Shown here: in pieces, positions 42,801 to 50,458 of the stretch | How the letters are laid out: each line of letters begins with the position of its first letter | How positions within the stretch are numbered: the first letter of the stretch is position 1 | Source of the DNA: CBDDLD01 sp965230605 | GTDB taxonomy: Bacteria > Bacteroidota > Bacteroidia > Flavobacteriales > Flavobacteriaceae | Direction: 5' to 3' | DNA length: 64,000 nt | Assembly (NCBI GenBank): GCA_965230605.1 | Contig: CBDDLD010000004.1 | Span: 372,001 to 436,000, forward strand | Program-made: the position numbers and the translations under genes | The notes under the pieces: model-generated | Database searches by the model: none | What the model saw: only the letters and a program-made list of their open reading frames with translations | Told to the model about the DNA's origin: nothing

Positions 42801-42837
42801 TACGGTTTTTCCGCAACAAGTTTGCGGTTTTTCCGTA
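42801..42837. promoter_or_regulatory. Double CGGTTTTTCCG element, candidate response-regulator site
   Basis: Two copies of CGGTTTTTCCG, 22 bp apart (42803 and 42825). The whole is symmetrical: TACGG-T5-CCGCA, a 7-base centre, then TGCGG-T5-CCGTA. It lies between convergent genes, so it cannot control either one. Its right end is 22 bp before an exact -7 box (42860), the place of an activator. Confidence 0.55.
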
Positions 42838-42859
42838 GCAAAAAGATAAATAGCTGATC

Positions 42860-42867
42860 TATATTTG
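42860..42867 (+). promoter_or_regulatory. -7 element of the candidate small RNA
   Basis: TATATTTG is an exact TAnnTTTG match with no TTTG at -33. The double CGGTTTTTCCG element ends where -33 would be. Confidence 0.5.
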
Positions 42868-42873
42868 TTTTGT

Positions 42874-42967
42874 CAACAAGAATTAATTAATCCCTCTTAA
42901 GTTATTGTTGAATTAATAGCAAAAAAAATTAGCCTAACAATTCCCTATTAATTGTTAGGCTTTTTTA
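42874..42967 (+). ncRNA. Candidate small RNA of about 90 nt
   Basis: Predicted from a -7 box (42860-42867), an activator-like dyad before it and a strong terminator at its end (42931-42967). It has no open frame of useful length. It lies in the gap between the response regulator and the DUF456 gene, which face each other. The A/T-rich 5' part would be free to pair with mRNAs. The start at about 42874 is inferred from the -7 box. Confidence 0.4.
42931..42967. terminator. Bidirectional terminator
   Basis: AGCCTAACAATT and AATTGTTAGGCT form a perfect 12-bp stem with a 7-base loop, with an A run before and a T run after. It ends the DUF456 gene on the minus strand and the candidate small RNA or regulator transcript on the plus strand. 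Confidence 0.85.
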
Positions 42968-43465
42968 TTAGAACCAAGGGCCGTTATGTTCGCCCAACTT
43001 CACTATAAAAAAGCCAAGGTATACAATAGCCACAATAAACTTTAAAAATGTTGATGCTATAAACCCAAGAAAAGAACCAAAAGCTGCTTTTAAAGCTTTA
43101 TCGGTTTCGTTTTGATGCATCATTTCTCCAATAAATGCACCTACAAAAGGACCTATAATAATACCGAAAGGGATAGGTGCTATTAATCCAACAATTAGTC
43201 CAAGCGTAGTTCCTATCATGCCAGATTTACTGCCGCCAAAACGTTTGGTGCCAATCGCTGGTATTATATAATCGAGTATCCATATAGCAATGGCTACAAT
43301 TAAGGTGACCACTAAAAATGTAGTACTCAGCTCTATACCCTCTGTAAAATGAAGTACTAAAAAACCAAACCAGCTGGTTAATGGTCCAGGTAATACAGGA
43401 AGAAAACTCCCAACAATACCAAGAAGAATAAGTGCAAAAGCAATGACTGTTAATAAAATATCCAT
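42968..43465 (-). CDS. DUF456 family membrane protein
   Basis: Integral membrane protein of the DUF456 family, function unknown. It has glycine-rich hydrophobic segments typical of the family (LILLGIVGSFLPVLPGPLTSWFG at the start, GTTLGLIVGLIAPIPFGIIIGPFVGAFIGEM in the middle, with a conserved Pro and Gly pattern). The ATG at 43465 (MDILLT) gives 165 residues. Another ATG at 43483 would add MILFKH and is less likely. It is divergent from the BlaI-type operon, with the large palindrome between them. Confidence 0.85.
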   Translation of the reverse strand: MDILLTVIAFALILLGIVGSFLPVLPGPLTSWFGFLVLHFTEGIELSTTFLVVTLIVAIAIWILDYIIPAIGTKRFGGSKSGMIGTTLGLIVGLIAPIPFGIIIGPFVGAFIGEMMHQNETDKALKAAFGSFLGFIASTFLKFIVAIVYLGFFIVKLGEHNGPWF

Positions 43466-43518
43466 ATGTTTAAATAATATCAATTGTTTGACGTGAGAAA
43501 GGTGTCTTTGTTACAATT

Positions 43519-43560
43519 ATATAACTAAAAAATTAGTTTAAACTAATTTTTTAGTTATAT
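43519..43560. promoter_or_regulatory. 42-bp perfect palindrome, tandem BlaI-type operator
   Basis: A perfect 42-bp palindrome made of two sites, AACTAA-N4-TTAGTT twice, separated by TA; the sites are 18 bp centre to centre. The right arm overlaps an exact -7 box (TATATTTG, 43556-43563), and a TTAG at 43533 sits at -33. It is placed to block transcription of the hydrolase-BlaI-M56 operon, and perhaps of the divergent DUF456 gene. BlaI (45576) is the likely ligand. Confidence 0.7.
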
Positions 43561-43563
43561 TTG
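43556..43563 (+). promoter_or_regulatory. -7 element of the first BlaI operon
   Basis: TATATTTG, an exact match, begins in the last 5 bases of the palindrome. The start codon follows 21 bases later. Confidence 0.6.
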
Positions 43564-43584
43564 TCTTATTAAAAATTAATTTAT

Positions 43585-45105
43585 TTGTCTTTGAACATTC
43601 AATTTCCAATAGTAGTTATCTTATTCTTAGGTATATCGACAAAGCTTTTTACCCAAACGTATGTGGGAGAGGTAATTTACAGAGATGCTTATGAATATAT
43701 AAAGCTAGATTATAGTGATAGGGGCTATAGTTTTAAGTTACCCTACATAGATGGTGATATAAGTTATAATGCTAAAGCTTCAGAACATGAGTCCTTAATT
43801 TTTGATGCCATGCGCCAAGGGCAAAAATGGGAATTTAATTTAGAGAAAACAGATAACAGTTTAAAAGGTACTGTAACAACAAAGCACGGAGAACAAAGTG
43901 TTGTGTTTTATAGACAGACAGAGCCAATTGAGTCGTCCAGACAATTACAATATATAGGTGTATATAAAGACACTGAAAACCGCAGAGTTATTGTATACAA
44001 GACGAATGGTTATTTACATGTTATATCTCCTTTTTCAGAGAAAACCATGTCATTAAAGCCTATTGGAGAGTCTCGTTTTTGGAGCATATCTGGGGAATAT
44101 TGGCATTTTACAGATGCTAATGATAATAACTATCAATTATTAACACACATTGATCGTTTTGGGAAAGCCATTAAATTGTATAAGACCGTTGATTTTGACA
44201 TTAAAGAGCTGTGGATTCCAATTAATGATGATACTCTGTATTCTAAATTATACCTGCCTAAGACCAGCAAAAAAGTTCCCGGTTGTCTGATTTTGCCCGG
44301 AGGAGGTGCTATAGGAATCTCTAATTATGAATATGAAGCACGTTTTTTAGCTAGTCATGGGATTGCAAGTTTAGTTTTTGATAAGTCTGGCGTAGGAAAA
44401 TCTAAAGGCTTAGGAAATTTTCAGAACCAAACCTTTGAACAGAAAAATGAACAGTATAAACAGTTGTTCAAATACCTTCAAAATCATCCAAATGTAGCAT
44501 CAGAAAAAGTAGGAGTTCATGGTCCAAGTGAAGGTGGAAGAATTGCGTTAATGATGGCGATGGATCTTCAAAATATTGCTTTTGTAAACGCAACAGCAGC
44601 TCCTATAATGTCACTTAGGGAAGGGCAATTATATGCTATGGACCATTATCATAGGAACATAGGGCTAAAAGAGCAGGATATCCTTTCAGTAAGAATGGTT
44701 TGGAATGCTTATTATGACGGCATAGAAAAAGCTGAAATAGATCCAGATATCATAGATGAGGCAAATAATCTTAGAGGGTTGAGTCAAAATATGTTCCTGC
44801 CTCCTAATAGTACTAGAATACCTATGGCACCCAAGAAGGAAGATCTCATCAATGATAGAATGCGTTCTGGAATCGCTAAAATAAGCTGCCCAGTTTTGCT
44901 TCAATATGGTGCTGATGATATACGTGTAAATCCGTATAAAAGTGCAGCAAATTTTTATAACAAAAAAAACGATCAATTAAAATTAAGAACCATATATTAC
45001 AAGAGAGGGAATCATTCTTTTATGACTCCCGAGTTTGAAATTTGTACAGGCTATCTAGATGATAAAATAGCCTGGTTAAAAGAAATAGGAATAATTAAAC
45101 TTTAA
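43585..45105 (+). CDS. Secreted alpha/beta hydrolase (S9/dienelactone-hydrolase-like)
   Basis: Exported hydrolase of 506 residues and first gene of the BlaI-type operon. A signal sequence occupies about residues 1-22. The N-terminal 200 residues are beta-rich and unrecognised. The hydrolase domain begins near residue 210, with the oxyanion region LILPGGGAIG, the nucleophile Ser in VHGPSEGGRIALMMA, the Asp in LLQYGADDIRVNPYKSA and the His in KRGNHSFM. The start is TTG at 43585 or 43591, as no ATG is near. Peptidase or esterase activity cannot be decided. Confidence 0.8.
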   Translation: MSLNIQFPIVVILFLGISTKLFTQTYVGEVIYRDAYEYIKLDYSDRGYSFKLPYIDGDISYNAKASEHESLIFDAMRQGQKWEFNLEKTDNSLKGTVTTKHGEQSVVFYRQTEPIESSRQLQYIGVYKDTENRRVIVYKTNGYLHVISPFSEKTMSLKPIGESRFWSISGEYWHFTDANDNNYQLLTHIDRFGKAIKLYKTVDFDIKELWIPINDDTLYSKLYLPKTSKKVPGCLILPGGGAIGISNYEYEARFLASHGIASLVFDKSGVGKSKGLGNFQNQTFEQKNEQYKQLFKYLQNHPNVASEKVGVHGPSEGGRIALMMAMDLQNIAFVNATAAPIMSLREGQLYAMDHYHRNIGLKEQDILSVRMVWNAYYDGIEKAEIDPDIIDEANNLRGLSQNMFLPPNSTRIPMAPKKEDLINDRMRSGIAKISCPVLLQYGADDIRVNPYKSAANFYNKKNDQLKLRTIYYKRGNHSFMTPEFEICTGYLDDKIAWLKEIGIIKL

Positions 45106-45113
45106 TTAACGAA

Positions 45114-45563
45114 ATGAAAAAAGAAATTATATTGTTGTTTTTCTGTATGCTTACTTACTCAAGTATAGCTCAGAAATCTGAAGACAAAAAAGGTGTAGAA
45201 AAAGCCTGTTATAATTACATCGATGGATTTTATCAGGGTGATACCACTAAACTAGAAGCAGCATTGTCATTAACACTTTACAAAACCGGGTATTGGAAAG
45301 ATGATAAAAAAGGGACTTACAGGGATGCAGGTCGTATGACTTATGAAAAAGCGATGACTTATGCTAAAAATGTTCTAAAGGAGAAGAAATTCCCTAAAGA
45401 GGATGCCCCTAGAAATGTTGAAATCCTTAGTATAGGCAATCATATTGCAGCTGCAAAAATAACAGCCTGGTGGGGGATAGATTATGCTTTACTATCTAAA
45501 AATAGTGGTAAATGGATGATAGAACAAGTCTTATGGGAGGGACCTCTAGATAAGAAAAATTAA
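45114..45563 (+). CDS. Secreted NTF2-like (lumazine-binding-like) protein
   Basis: Exported protein of 149 residues with a signal peptide (MKKEIILLFFCMLTYSSIAQ) and an NTF2-like domain resembling the putative lumazine-binding family: CYNYIDGFYQGDTTKLEAALS, then YAKNVLKEKKFPKEDAPRNVEI and AAKITAWWGIDYALLSKNSGKWMIEQVLW. Function unknown. It is 8 bases after the hydrolase gene and 12 before blaI, so it belongs to the same operon. Confidence 0.78.
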   Translation: MKKEIILLFFCMLTYSSIAQKSEDKKGVEKACYNYIDGFYQGDTTKLEAALSLTLYKTGYWKDDKKGTYRDAGRMTYEKAMTYAKNVLKEKKFPKEDAPRNVEILSIGNHIAAAKITAWWGIDYALLSKNSGKWMIEQVLWEGPLDKKN

Positions 45564-45575
45564 TTTGTATAAGAT

Positions 45576-45935
45576 ATGAAGCAGCTTACCAAAGCAGAGG
45601 AAGAAATAATGCAAGCCCTATGGCAACTTAAAAAAGCTAACGTTAAAGCAATTATAGAAGTTTTGCCAAAACCAAAACCTGCATATAACACAGTCTCTAC
45701 AATAGTAAGAATACTGGAGAGCAAAGGTTTTGTAGATTATGAAAAACAAGGCAAGGGCCATCTGTATTTTCCACTGGTAGCTAAAGAGGTATATAGTAAT
45801 CAGTCTATTAATAAGCTGGTGGATAGTTATTTTCAAGGGTCATTTAAAAGCATGGTATCTTTTTTTGTAAAAAAGAATGATGTTGATATAGAAGATATAG
45901 AATCTATACTTAAAGAAATTAACAAAACCCAATAA
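45576..45935 (+). CDS. BlaI/MecI/CopY-family repressor
   Basis: Winged-helix repressor of 119 residues. The N-terminal QLTKAEEEIMQALWQLKKANVKAIIEVLPKPKPAYNTVSTIVRILESKGFVDYEKQG is the typical BlaI DNA-binding domain, and the C-terminal part is the dimerisation and cleavage region. BlaI-type repressors lose binding when cleaved after their M56 partner senses a signal. The partner gene starts 3 bases downstream. The operator is probably the 42-bp palindrome 2 kb upstream, at the head of the operon. Confidence 0.92.
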   Translation: MKQLTKAEEEIMQALWQLKKANVKAIIEVLPKPKPAYNTVSTIVRILESKGFVDYEKQGKGHLYFPLVAKEVYSNQSINKLVDSYFQGSFKSMVSFFVKKNDVDIEDIESILKEINKTQ

Positions 45936-45938
45936 ACG

Positions 45939-47531
45939 ATGTTGCATTATATAATTCAGGTTGTAGCGTTTCAAGCATTATTTTTATTGGTCTATGATCT
46001 TTTTCTAAAGCGAGAAACTTTTTTCAATTACAATAGAGCATACCTTTTATTGACTCCGCTTTTGGCTATGGTTTTACCATTTGTAAAGTTAAAGGCTATA
46101 ACTAATATGGTTTCCAACGGGCATACCATTAAGCTACCCGAAGTTTTAATTGGACAACCTGCACCTTCTGAACTAGAAATTGAAGTAGCTAGACAGGCAG
46201 GCATTATTATAGAAGAAACACAGCCATCTGTATGGCAAGCAGTATTAATTATAGGAGGATGTTTAGCTGTAGCTTATTTTATGTTCAAGCTTATAAAGAT
46301 TTATGTGCTGAGATCAAGAAATTCAAAACGATGGAATGGCAATGTGCTGATTGTAAGCCTTATTAATAGTCATGCAGCATTTTCATTCTTGAATATCATC
46401 TTTTTAGGAGAACAGATAACCTCAGAAGAAAGACCTTTAATTATTGAACACGAATTGGTTCATGTCAAAGAAAAGCACACATTAGATCTATTATTATTTG
46501 AAGTGCTTCGCATCTTATTTTGGTTCAATCCCTTAGTATACATTTACCAAAATCGAATAAAGGCTCTACATGAATTTATTGCAGATTCAAAGACCATGAA
46601 TCGTATAGGTAAAGAAGATTATTATCTAGGGTTGTTAAACCAGATATTTAAGACCAATACAATGTCTTTTACGAATACATTTTATAAAAAAACATTAATA
46701 AAAAAACGAATTGTTATGTTACAAAAACAGAAATCCAGAAGATCAATGTTCTATAAATTTGGAATATTAATTCCTGTTATTTTTGGGATGCTCTTCTATG
46801 TCTCTTGTAATAAAGAAGCAGATATTGAAGACGAAACAGTAAACTTAGAGCAATTTTCATACACACTCAAATTAGGTCAGGAGATGTCGGCTGAAACCAA
46901 AAAAGTACATGAAAAATACCAAGACTTTTTAAAAGCAAACTCAGGCTATGTGAGTTGGGCAGATATAGACTATGATAATAAAGAGATTTCATACTCTATT
47001 CACAAGGCGAGTGAAGAGTATCCTGGAGATCATTCAGAAATGACAGTAAGTTTTGAAGATGGTGGCTCGTATTTAACATATATGAATATAGGAATATTTG
47101 ATGTGTCCGATAAGAATGATATAGAAGAAAGGGAAAAACTAAACCCTGAAGATTATAACAACGCTTCAGAGGTTCCTATGAGTGTTATAGACCAAGCGCC
47201 TACACTAGAAGCTTGTGAAACATTAGCCTCTAAGGAAGAAAGAAAAAAATGTACTAGCCAGCATATTGCAAAGTTTGTAAATCAAAACTTTAACACAGAT
47301 ATCGGAAAAAATGTTGGGTTGGTAGGAAAAAGAAATCGTATTTCTGTGAAATTCACGATTAATAAAAATGGAGATATTGTAGATGTTACTGCTAGAGCTC
47401 CACATGAGGATTTAGAAAAGGAAGCAGAACGTGTGATCAATTTACTGCCAAAATTTTCGCCAGGAGAACATAATGGAAAAAAGGTGAATGTACCTTACTC
47501 TTTGCCAATAGTATTTCAAATCAATGAATAA
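45939..47531 (+). CDS. BlaR1-type M56 metallopeptidase with TonB-like periplasmic domain
   Basis: Membrane zinc peptidase and signal receptor of 530 residues. About three N-terminal helices are followed by the M56 zinc site His171-Glu172-Leu-Val-His175 with downstream EFIAD (Glu ligand), then a further helix near residues 270-290 (FGILIPVIFGMLFYVSC). The periplasmic C-terminal 230 residues are unlike beta-lactam-binding BlaR1. They end in a TonB C-terminal-like domain (RISVKFTINKNGDIVDVTARAPHEDLEKEAERV, then LPIVFQI), with paired Cys residues just before it. It overlaps the TPR gene by 8 bases. The signal sensed is unknown. Confidence 0.88.
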   Translation: MLHYIIQVVAFQALFLLVYDLFLKRETFFNYNRAYLLLTPLLAMVLPFVKLKAITNMVSNGHTIKLPEVLIGQPAPSELEIEVARQAGIIIEETQPSVWQAVLIIGGCLAVAYFMFKLIKIYVLRSRNSKRWNGNVLIVSLINSHAAFSFLNIIFLGEQITSEERPLIIEHELVHVKEKHTLDLLLFEVLRILFWFNPLVYIYQNRIKALHEFIADSKTMNRIGKEDYYLGLLNQIFKTNTMSFTNTFYKKTLIKKRIVMLQKQKSRRSMFYKFGILIPVIFGMLFYVSCNKEADIEDETVNLEQFSYTLKLGQEMSAETKKVHEKYQDFLKANSGYVSWADIDYDNKEISYSIHKASEEYPGDHSEMTVSFEDGGSYLTYMNIGIFDVSDKNDIEEREKLNPEDYNNASEVPMSVIDQAPTLEACETLASKEERKKCTSQHIAKFVNQNFNTDIGKNVGLVGKRNRISVKFTINKNGDIVDVTARAPHEDLEKEAERVINLLPKFSPGEHNGKKVNVPYSLPIVFQINE

Positions 47532-48660
47532 ATATTTTGTCACTTTAAGTCTTATAGTCATAGTTAATGCTGTTAATACTCAGAATCATGTGATCGATGA
47601 GGCCGATAAACTCTATAAAGTCGGTAATTATACAAAAGCTATTGAAGCTTATAAGACCCAAAGTGATCTTAAAAATGTTTACCATAAAATAGCTCAAGCC
47701 TATTTGGCACTAGGAAATTTTGATCAAGCACTTAAGTATTACGAATTAAGTGTTGAGGCAAACCCAGATGATGCCATAATAAAGTTTAATTATGCCAAGC
47801 TCTTAACAAGAACAAAAAAGTACAAGGATGCTTCTGAGTTGTTTGAACAGTTGATCTATACTGATTATCGCAATCCTAATTATCATTATGAACAAGGTGT
47901 TGTGCTTGAAAAATTAAGGGATTCTACAGCGATAAATCGTTATAAGTCAGCATATGATTTAGATCAAACACATCAAAAAACGATCTTTAAGATTGCAAAA
48001 TATTATCTCATTAAAAGAGAGCACAATCTATGTCATAAGTACATAGATAAAGGTTTAGAAAGCTATGCTAATAATGTTGAACTCATAAGTCTTAAAGCTC
48101 AGAATTATTACCATCAACAATATTATACAAAAGCGATTCCTTGGTTTAAAAAATTACTCGATTTGGGAGAAGACTCAGAGTTTATTCATGAGAAGTTAAG
48201 CCTATGCTACGGACAAAATTCAGATTATGAAGATGCCATTAAACATAGAAAGTTAGCGTTGAAATATAGCCCTTTTGATGCTAATGCAATGTATGTAATT
48301 GGTGTATATTATGACCGGCTTAATGATTTTGAAAATGCAGAGTCCTACTTACTCAGTGCTTTAAAACTAAAAGACGTTTCCTTGGCAGAAGAATATCAAA
48401 AACTTGGGATTGTCTATAACCGACAAAAGAAGCATCAGAAAGCCATGGAAGCATTTAAAAAAGCGATCAAAGAAGATCCTACTAATGAGCGCTCTCTGTT
48501 CTTTTTAATACGTACTAAAGATGAGTTTTATAGTGATTTAGATACAAAGATTAAACTCTATGAAGATTTTAAAAAGAAATACCCTCAAAGTCCTTATTCA
48601 AGCTTTGCAGACTTTAGACTGGAAGAACTCAAAAAAGAAAAATTTTTAGAAAAGGACTAA
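47524..48660 (+). CDS. Secreted TPR-repeat protein
   Basis: Exported protein of 378 residues with a weak signal peptide (MNKYFVTLSLIVIVNAVNTQ) and about eight tetratricopeptide repeats, for example ADKLYKVGNYTKAIEAYKTQ, AQAYLALGNFDQALKYYELSVEANPDD and LGIVYNRQKKHQKAMEAFKKAIKEDPTN. TPRs bind protein partners. It overlaps the M56 gene by 8 bases, so the product is made with the receptor and is likely to act with it in the periplasm. Confidence 0.85.
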   Translation: MNKYFVTLSLIVIVNAVNTQNHVIDEADKLYKVGNYTKAIEAYKTQSDLKNVYHKIAQAYLALGNFDQALKYYELSVEANPDDAIIKFNYAKLLTRTKKYKDASELFEQLIYTDYRNPNYHYEQGVVLEKLRDSTAINRYKSAYDLDQTHQKTIFKIAKYYLIKREHNLCHKYIDKGLESYANNVELISLKAQNYYHQQYYTKAIPWFKKLLDLGEDSEFIHEKLSLCYGQNSDYEDAIKHRKLALKYSPFDANAMYVIGVYYDRLNDFENAESYLLSALKLKDVSLAEEYQKLGIVYNRQKKHQKAMEAFKKAIKEDPTNERSLFFLIRTKDEFYSDLDTKIKLYEDFKKKYPQSPYSSFADFRLEELKKEKFLEKD

Positions 48661-48702
48661 AATTTAAAAAAATTGTACTTTACAGCTTCAGAAGTACTAC
48701 GG

Positions 48703-49179
48703 ATGAAGCGATTGTCTTTTTTTATTATAGGGATAACATTTTTTTCTTGTGACCATTTTGAAACCAAAAAGGTGAGTTCCGAAGATATTCTTAAACAAGA
48801 ATTAGAAGCCCTCAACTGGAATGATGTAGACCAGTACCCTAGCTTTTCCGAGTGTGATACATTAACTGAACAAGAAGCGCTAAAAAAATGCTTTGAAAAT
48901 ACATTTGTGAGACATATAAATACATTTTTATCTGATCAGAACATTGTAGTCGATAATGATGTTAATGACACTATTGTTCTCGATTTAACGATAGATAAGT
49001 CAGGAACTGTAGAGGTGCTAGATATAAATTTGAAGACCGAAACCAGAGAAGAAATTCCCGAAATTGATAGTTTGTTAATTCAAAGTGTAAAGACATTACC
49101 GAAGCTATTTCCTGCTATAAAAAGAGGACAACAAGTAACTACAAAATTTCAGCTTCCGATAGTTATCAAAATTCAATAA
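48703..49179 (+). CDS. Lipoprotein copy of the M56 sensor domain (TonB C-terminal-like)
   Basis: Lipoprotein of 158 residues. The signal MKRLSFFIIGITFFSC ends at Cys16. The rest resembles the C-terminal 120 residues of the M56 protein at 45939: both have a pair of Cys (here CDTLTEQEALKKC), a hydrophobic stretch and a TonB-like beta-alpha-beta ending (LDLTIDKSGTVEVLDINL, then LPIVIKI). ATG 48703 is preferred to TTG 48673, as it gives a clean signal. It ends the operon and could compete with or modulate the receptor. It overlaps the convergent HEAT-like gene by 7 bases. Confidence 0.72.
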   Translation: MKRLSFFIIGITFFSCDHFETKKVSSEDILKQELEALNWNDVDQYPSFSECDTLTEQEALKKCFENTFVRHINTFLSDQNIVVDNDVNDTIVLDLTIDKSGTVEVLDINLKTETREEIPEIDSLLIQSVKTLPKLFPAIKRGQQVTTKFQLPIVIKIQ

Positions 49180-49700
49180 GAACTTAAAAGTGCAAGGGTT
49201 TTAGAGGCCTTATTTTTTACAGACTTTCTTTTATCTGTTTCTAACCGATACAAATGAGGATATAACCATTCTATGAGTTGGTAATCTGTTTTAGCCCATT
49301 TTCCTAAAGTATCCATTGTCATGTTAAGTACAATCCAATCCTTATGACTTTCAAGATTAGATTTCATTATGGATAAGGCTTTCTTTTTTTGAAGTTTTGA
49401 AAGTTCTTTATCTAAACTTAAGAACAACTGTGCTAGTGTCCATTGCGTTGATGCTTGGTCTATTTTTGCGATGTCATTTACGAGACGATCTATATAAGGA
49501 ATTAGAAGGTGTTTTTTTGCTTTACAAATACGTTTCATGGCATTAGACACCCTAAGCCTTACGACTTCATCATTACTAAAATAGCAATTGAACAACTCAT
49601 CAAAATAGTGTTCGTTATCCAAAACTTCTTCAACAATTTCAATAGTGTTGCCTAAAGAGTTAGGGTGACCACCTTTTAGTCTGTCCTCAAAATCTCTCAA
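49173..49700 (-). CDS. HEAT-repeat-like hypothetical protein
   Basis: Predicted all-alpha protein of about 175 residues with no recognised family. It has HEAT-like helical pairs (LRVSNAMKRICKAKKHLLIPYIDRLVNDI, QWTLAQLFLSLDKEL). The start is probably TTG at 49700, which overlaps the upstream gene's stop as TTGA. An ATG at 49787 would overlap that gene by 91 bases and add a non-conserved-looking leader. It is coupled to the Bax-inhibitor-like gene. Confidence 0.6.
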   Translation of the reverse strand: MRDFEDRLKGGHPNSLGNTIEIVEEVLDNEHYFDELFNCYFSNDEVVRLRVSNAMKRICKAKKHLLIPYIDRLVNDIAKIDQASTQWTLAQLFLSLDKELSKLQKKKALSIMKSNLESHKDWIVLNMTMDTLGKWAKTDYQLIEWLYPHLYRLETDKRKSVKNKASKTLALLSSY

Positions 49701-50458
49701 AATCGTATTGCTAATTTTTGCATCAATCTTAGAATCTCTACATATAACCAAATTAAGGTAGCTAATAGGCCCCATGTGGCAAGCCATTCTTTATATTTTG
49801 GAACTTTTCCTTTATGGCGTTCTATATAATCGAAATCTAGAAGCAGTGCAAAAGAAGCAACAATAGCAGCAATAATATTAAATACTATTGCAAACCAAGA
49901 TGTGCCCCATATGTAGGTTTTAATTCCAAAAAAACCCAGTATCAAAGAGATCAGATACACAACCATAATACTCACTACGGCAGTCACAATAACACTTCTC
50001 AATTTTTTTGTAACAACAATAATTCGCGTCTGATAAAGTATAAGCATCACAAAGAAAGTAATGATAGTAACACCTATAGCTTGATATGGTAATTCTGGGA
50101 ACTTTACATGAGCATAGGCGGAGAATCCACCTAAAAATACACCTTTAGCAATAACATAAAGCGGTACTAGAATATGAGCCCAATGTTTGCGAACAGAGAT
50201 CAAAACACTTATGACTATGGCTCCAAGCATACCCCCTAGAGTAAACCATCGCATAGGTGTTCCGGCTTCATTAAGTTTCCACAAGTAACTGGTAATAGCA
50301 GCTATGACTATAATGGCTATGAATGACTTTATGAAGATGCCTCCAACACTCATAGTTTTTGAGGAAGATTCACCATCTTCCCAAAAGAAAGGTTTAAATA
50401 CAGGATTAGATGTCTTTAAGTCAGATAGGCCCACACTAAAGATTAAATTTATACCCAA
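49697..50458 (-). CDS. Bax inhibitor-1/YccA-family membrane protein
   Basis: Integral membrane protein of the Bax inhibitor-1 (YccA) superfamily, 253 residues with seven hydrophobic segments. The N-terminal region has LKTSNPVFKPFFW, and the C-terminal part has SFALLLDFDYIERHKGKVPKYKEWLATWGLLATLIWLYVEILRL, with the conserved Asp and Glu pattern of the family. Members are proposed to leak calcium or regulate proteases. The start may be ATG 50458, or GTG 50434 just beyond the previous stop. Confidence 0.82.
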   Translation of the reverse strand: MGINLIFSVGLSDLKTSNPVFKPFFWEDGESSSKTMSVGGIFIKSFIAIIVIAAITSYLWKLNEAGTPMRWFTLGGMLGAIVISVLISVRKHWAHILVPLYVIAKGVFLGGFSAYAHVKFPELPYQAIGVTIITFFVMLILYQTRIIVVTKKLRSVIVTAVVSIMVVYLISLILGFFGIKTYIWGTSWFAIVFNIIAAIVASFALLLDFDYIERHKGKVPKYKEWLATWGLLATLIWLYVEILRLMQKLAIRF

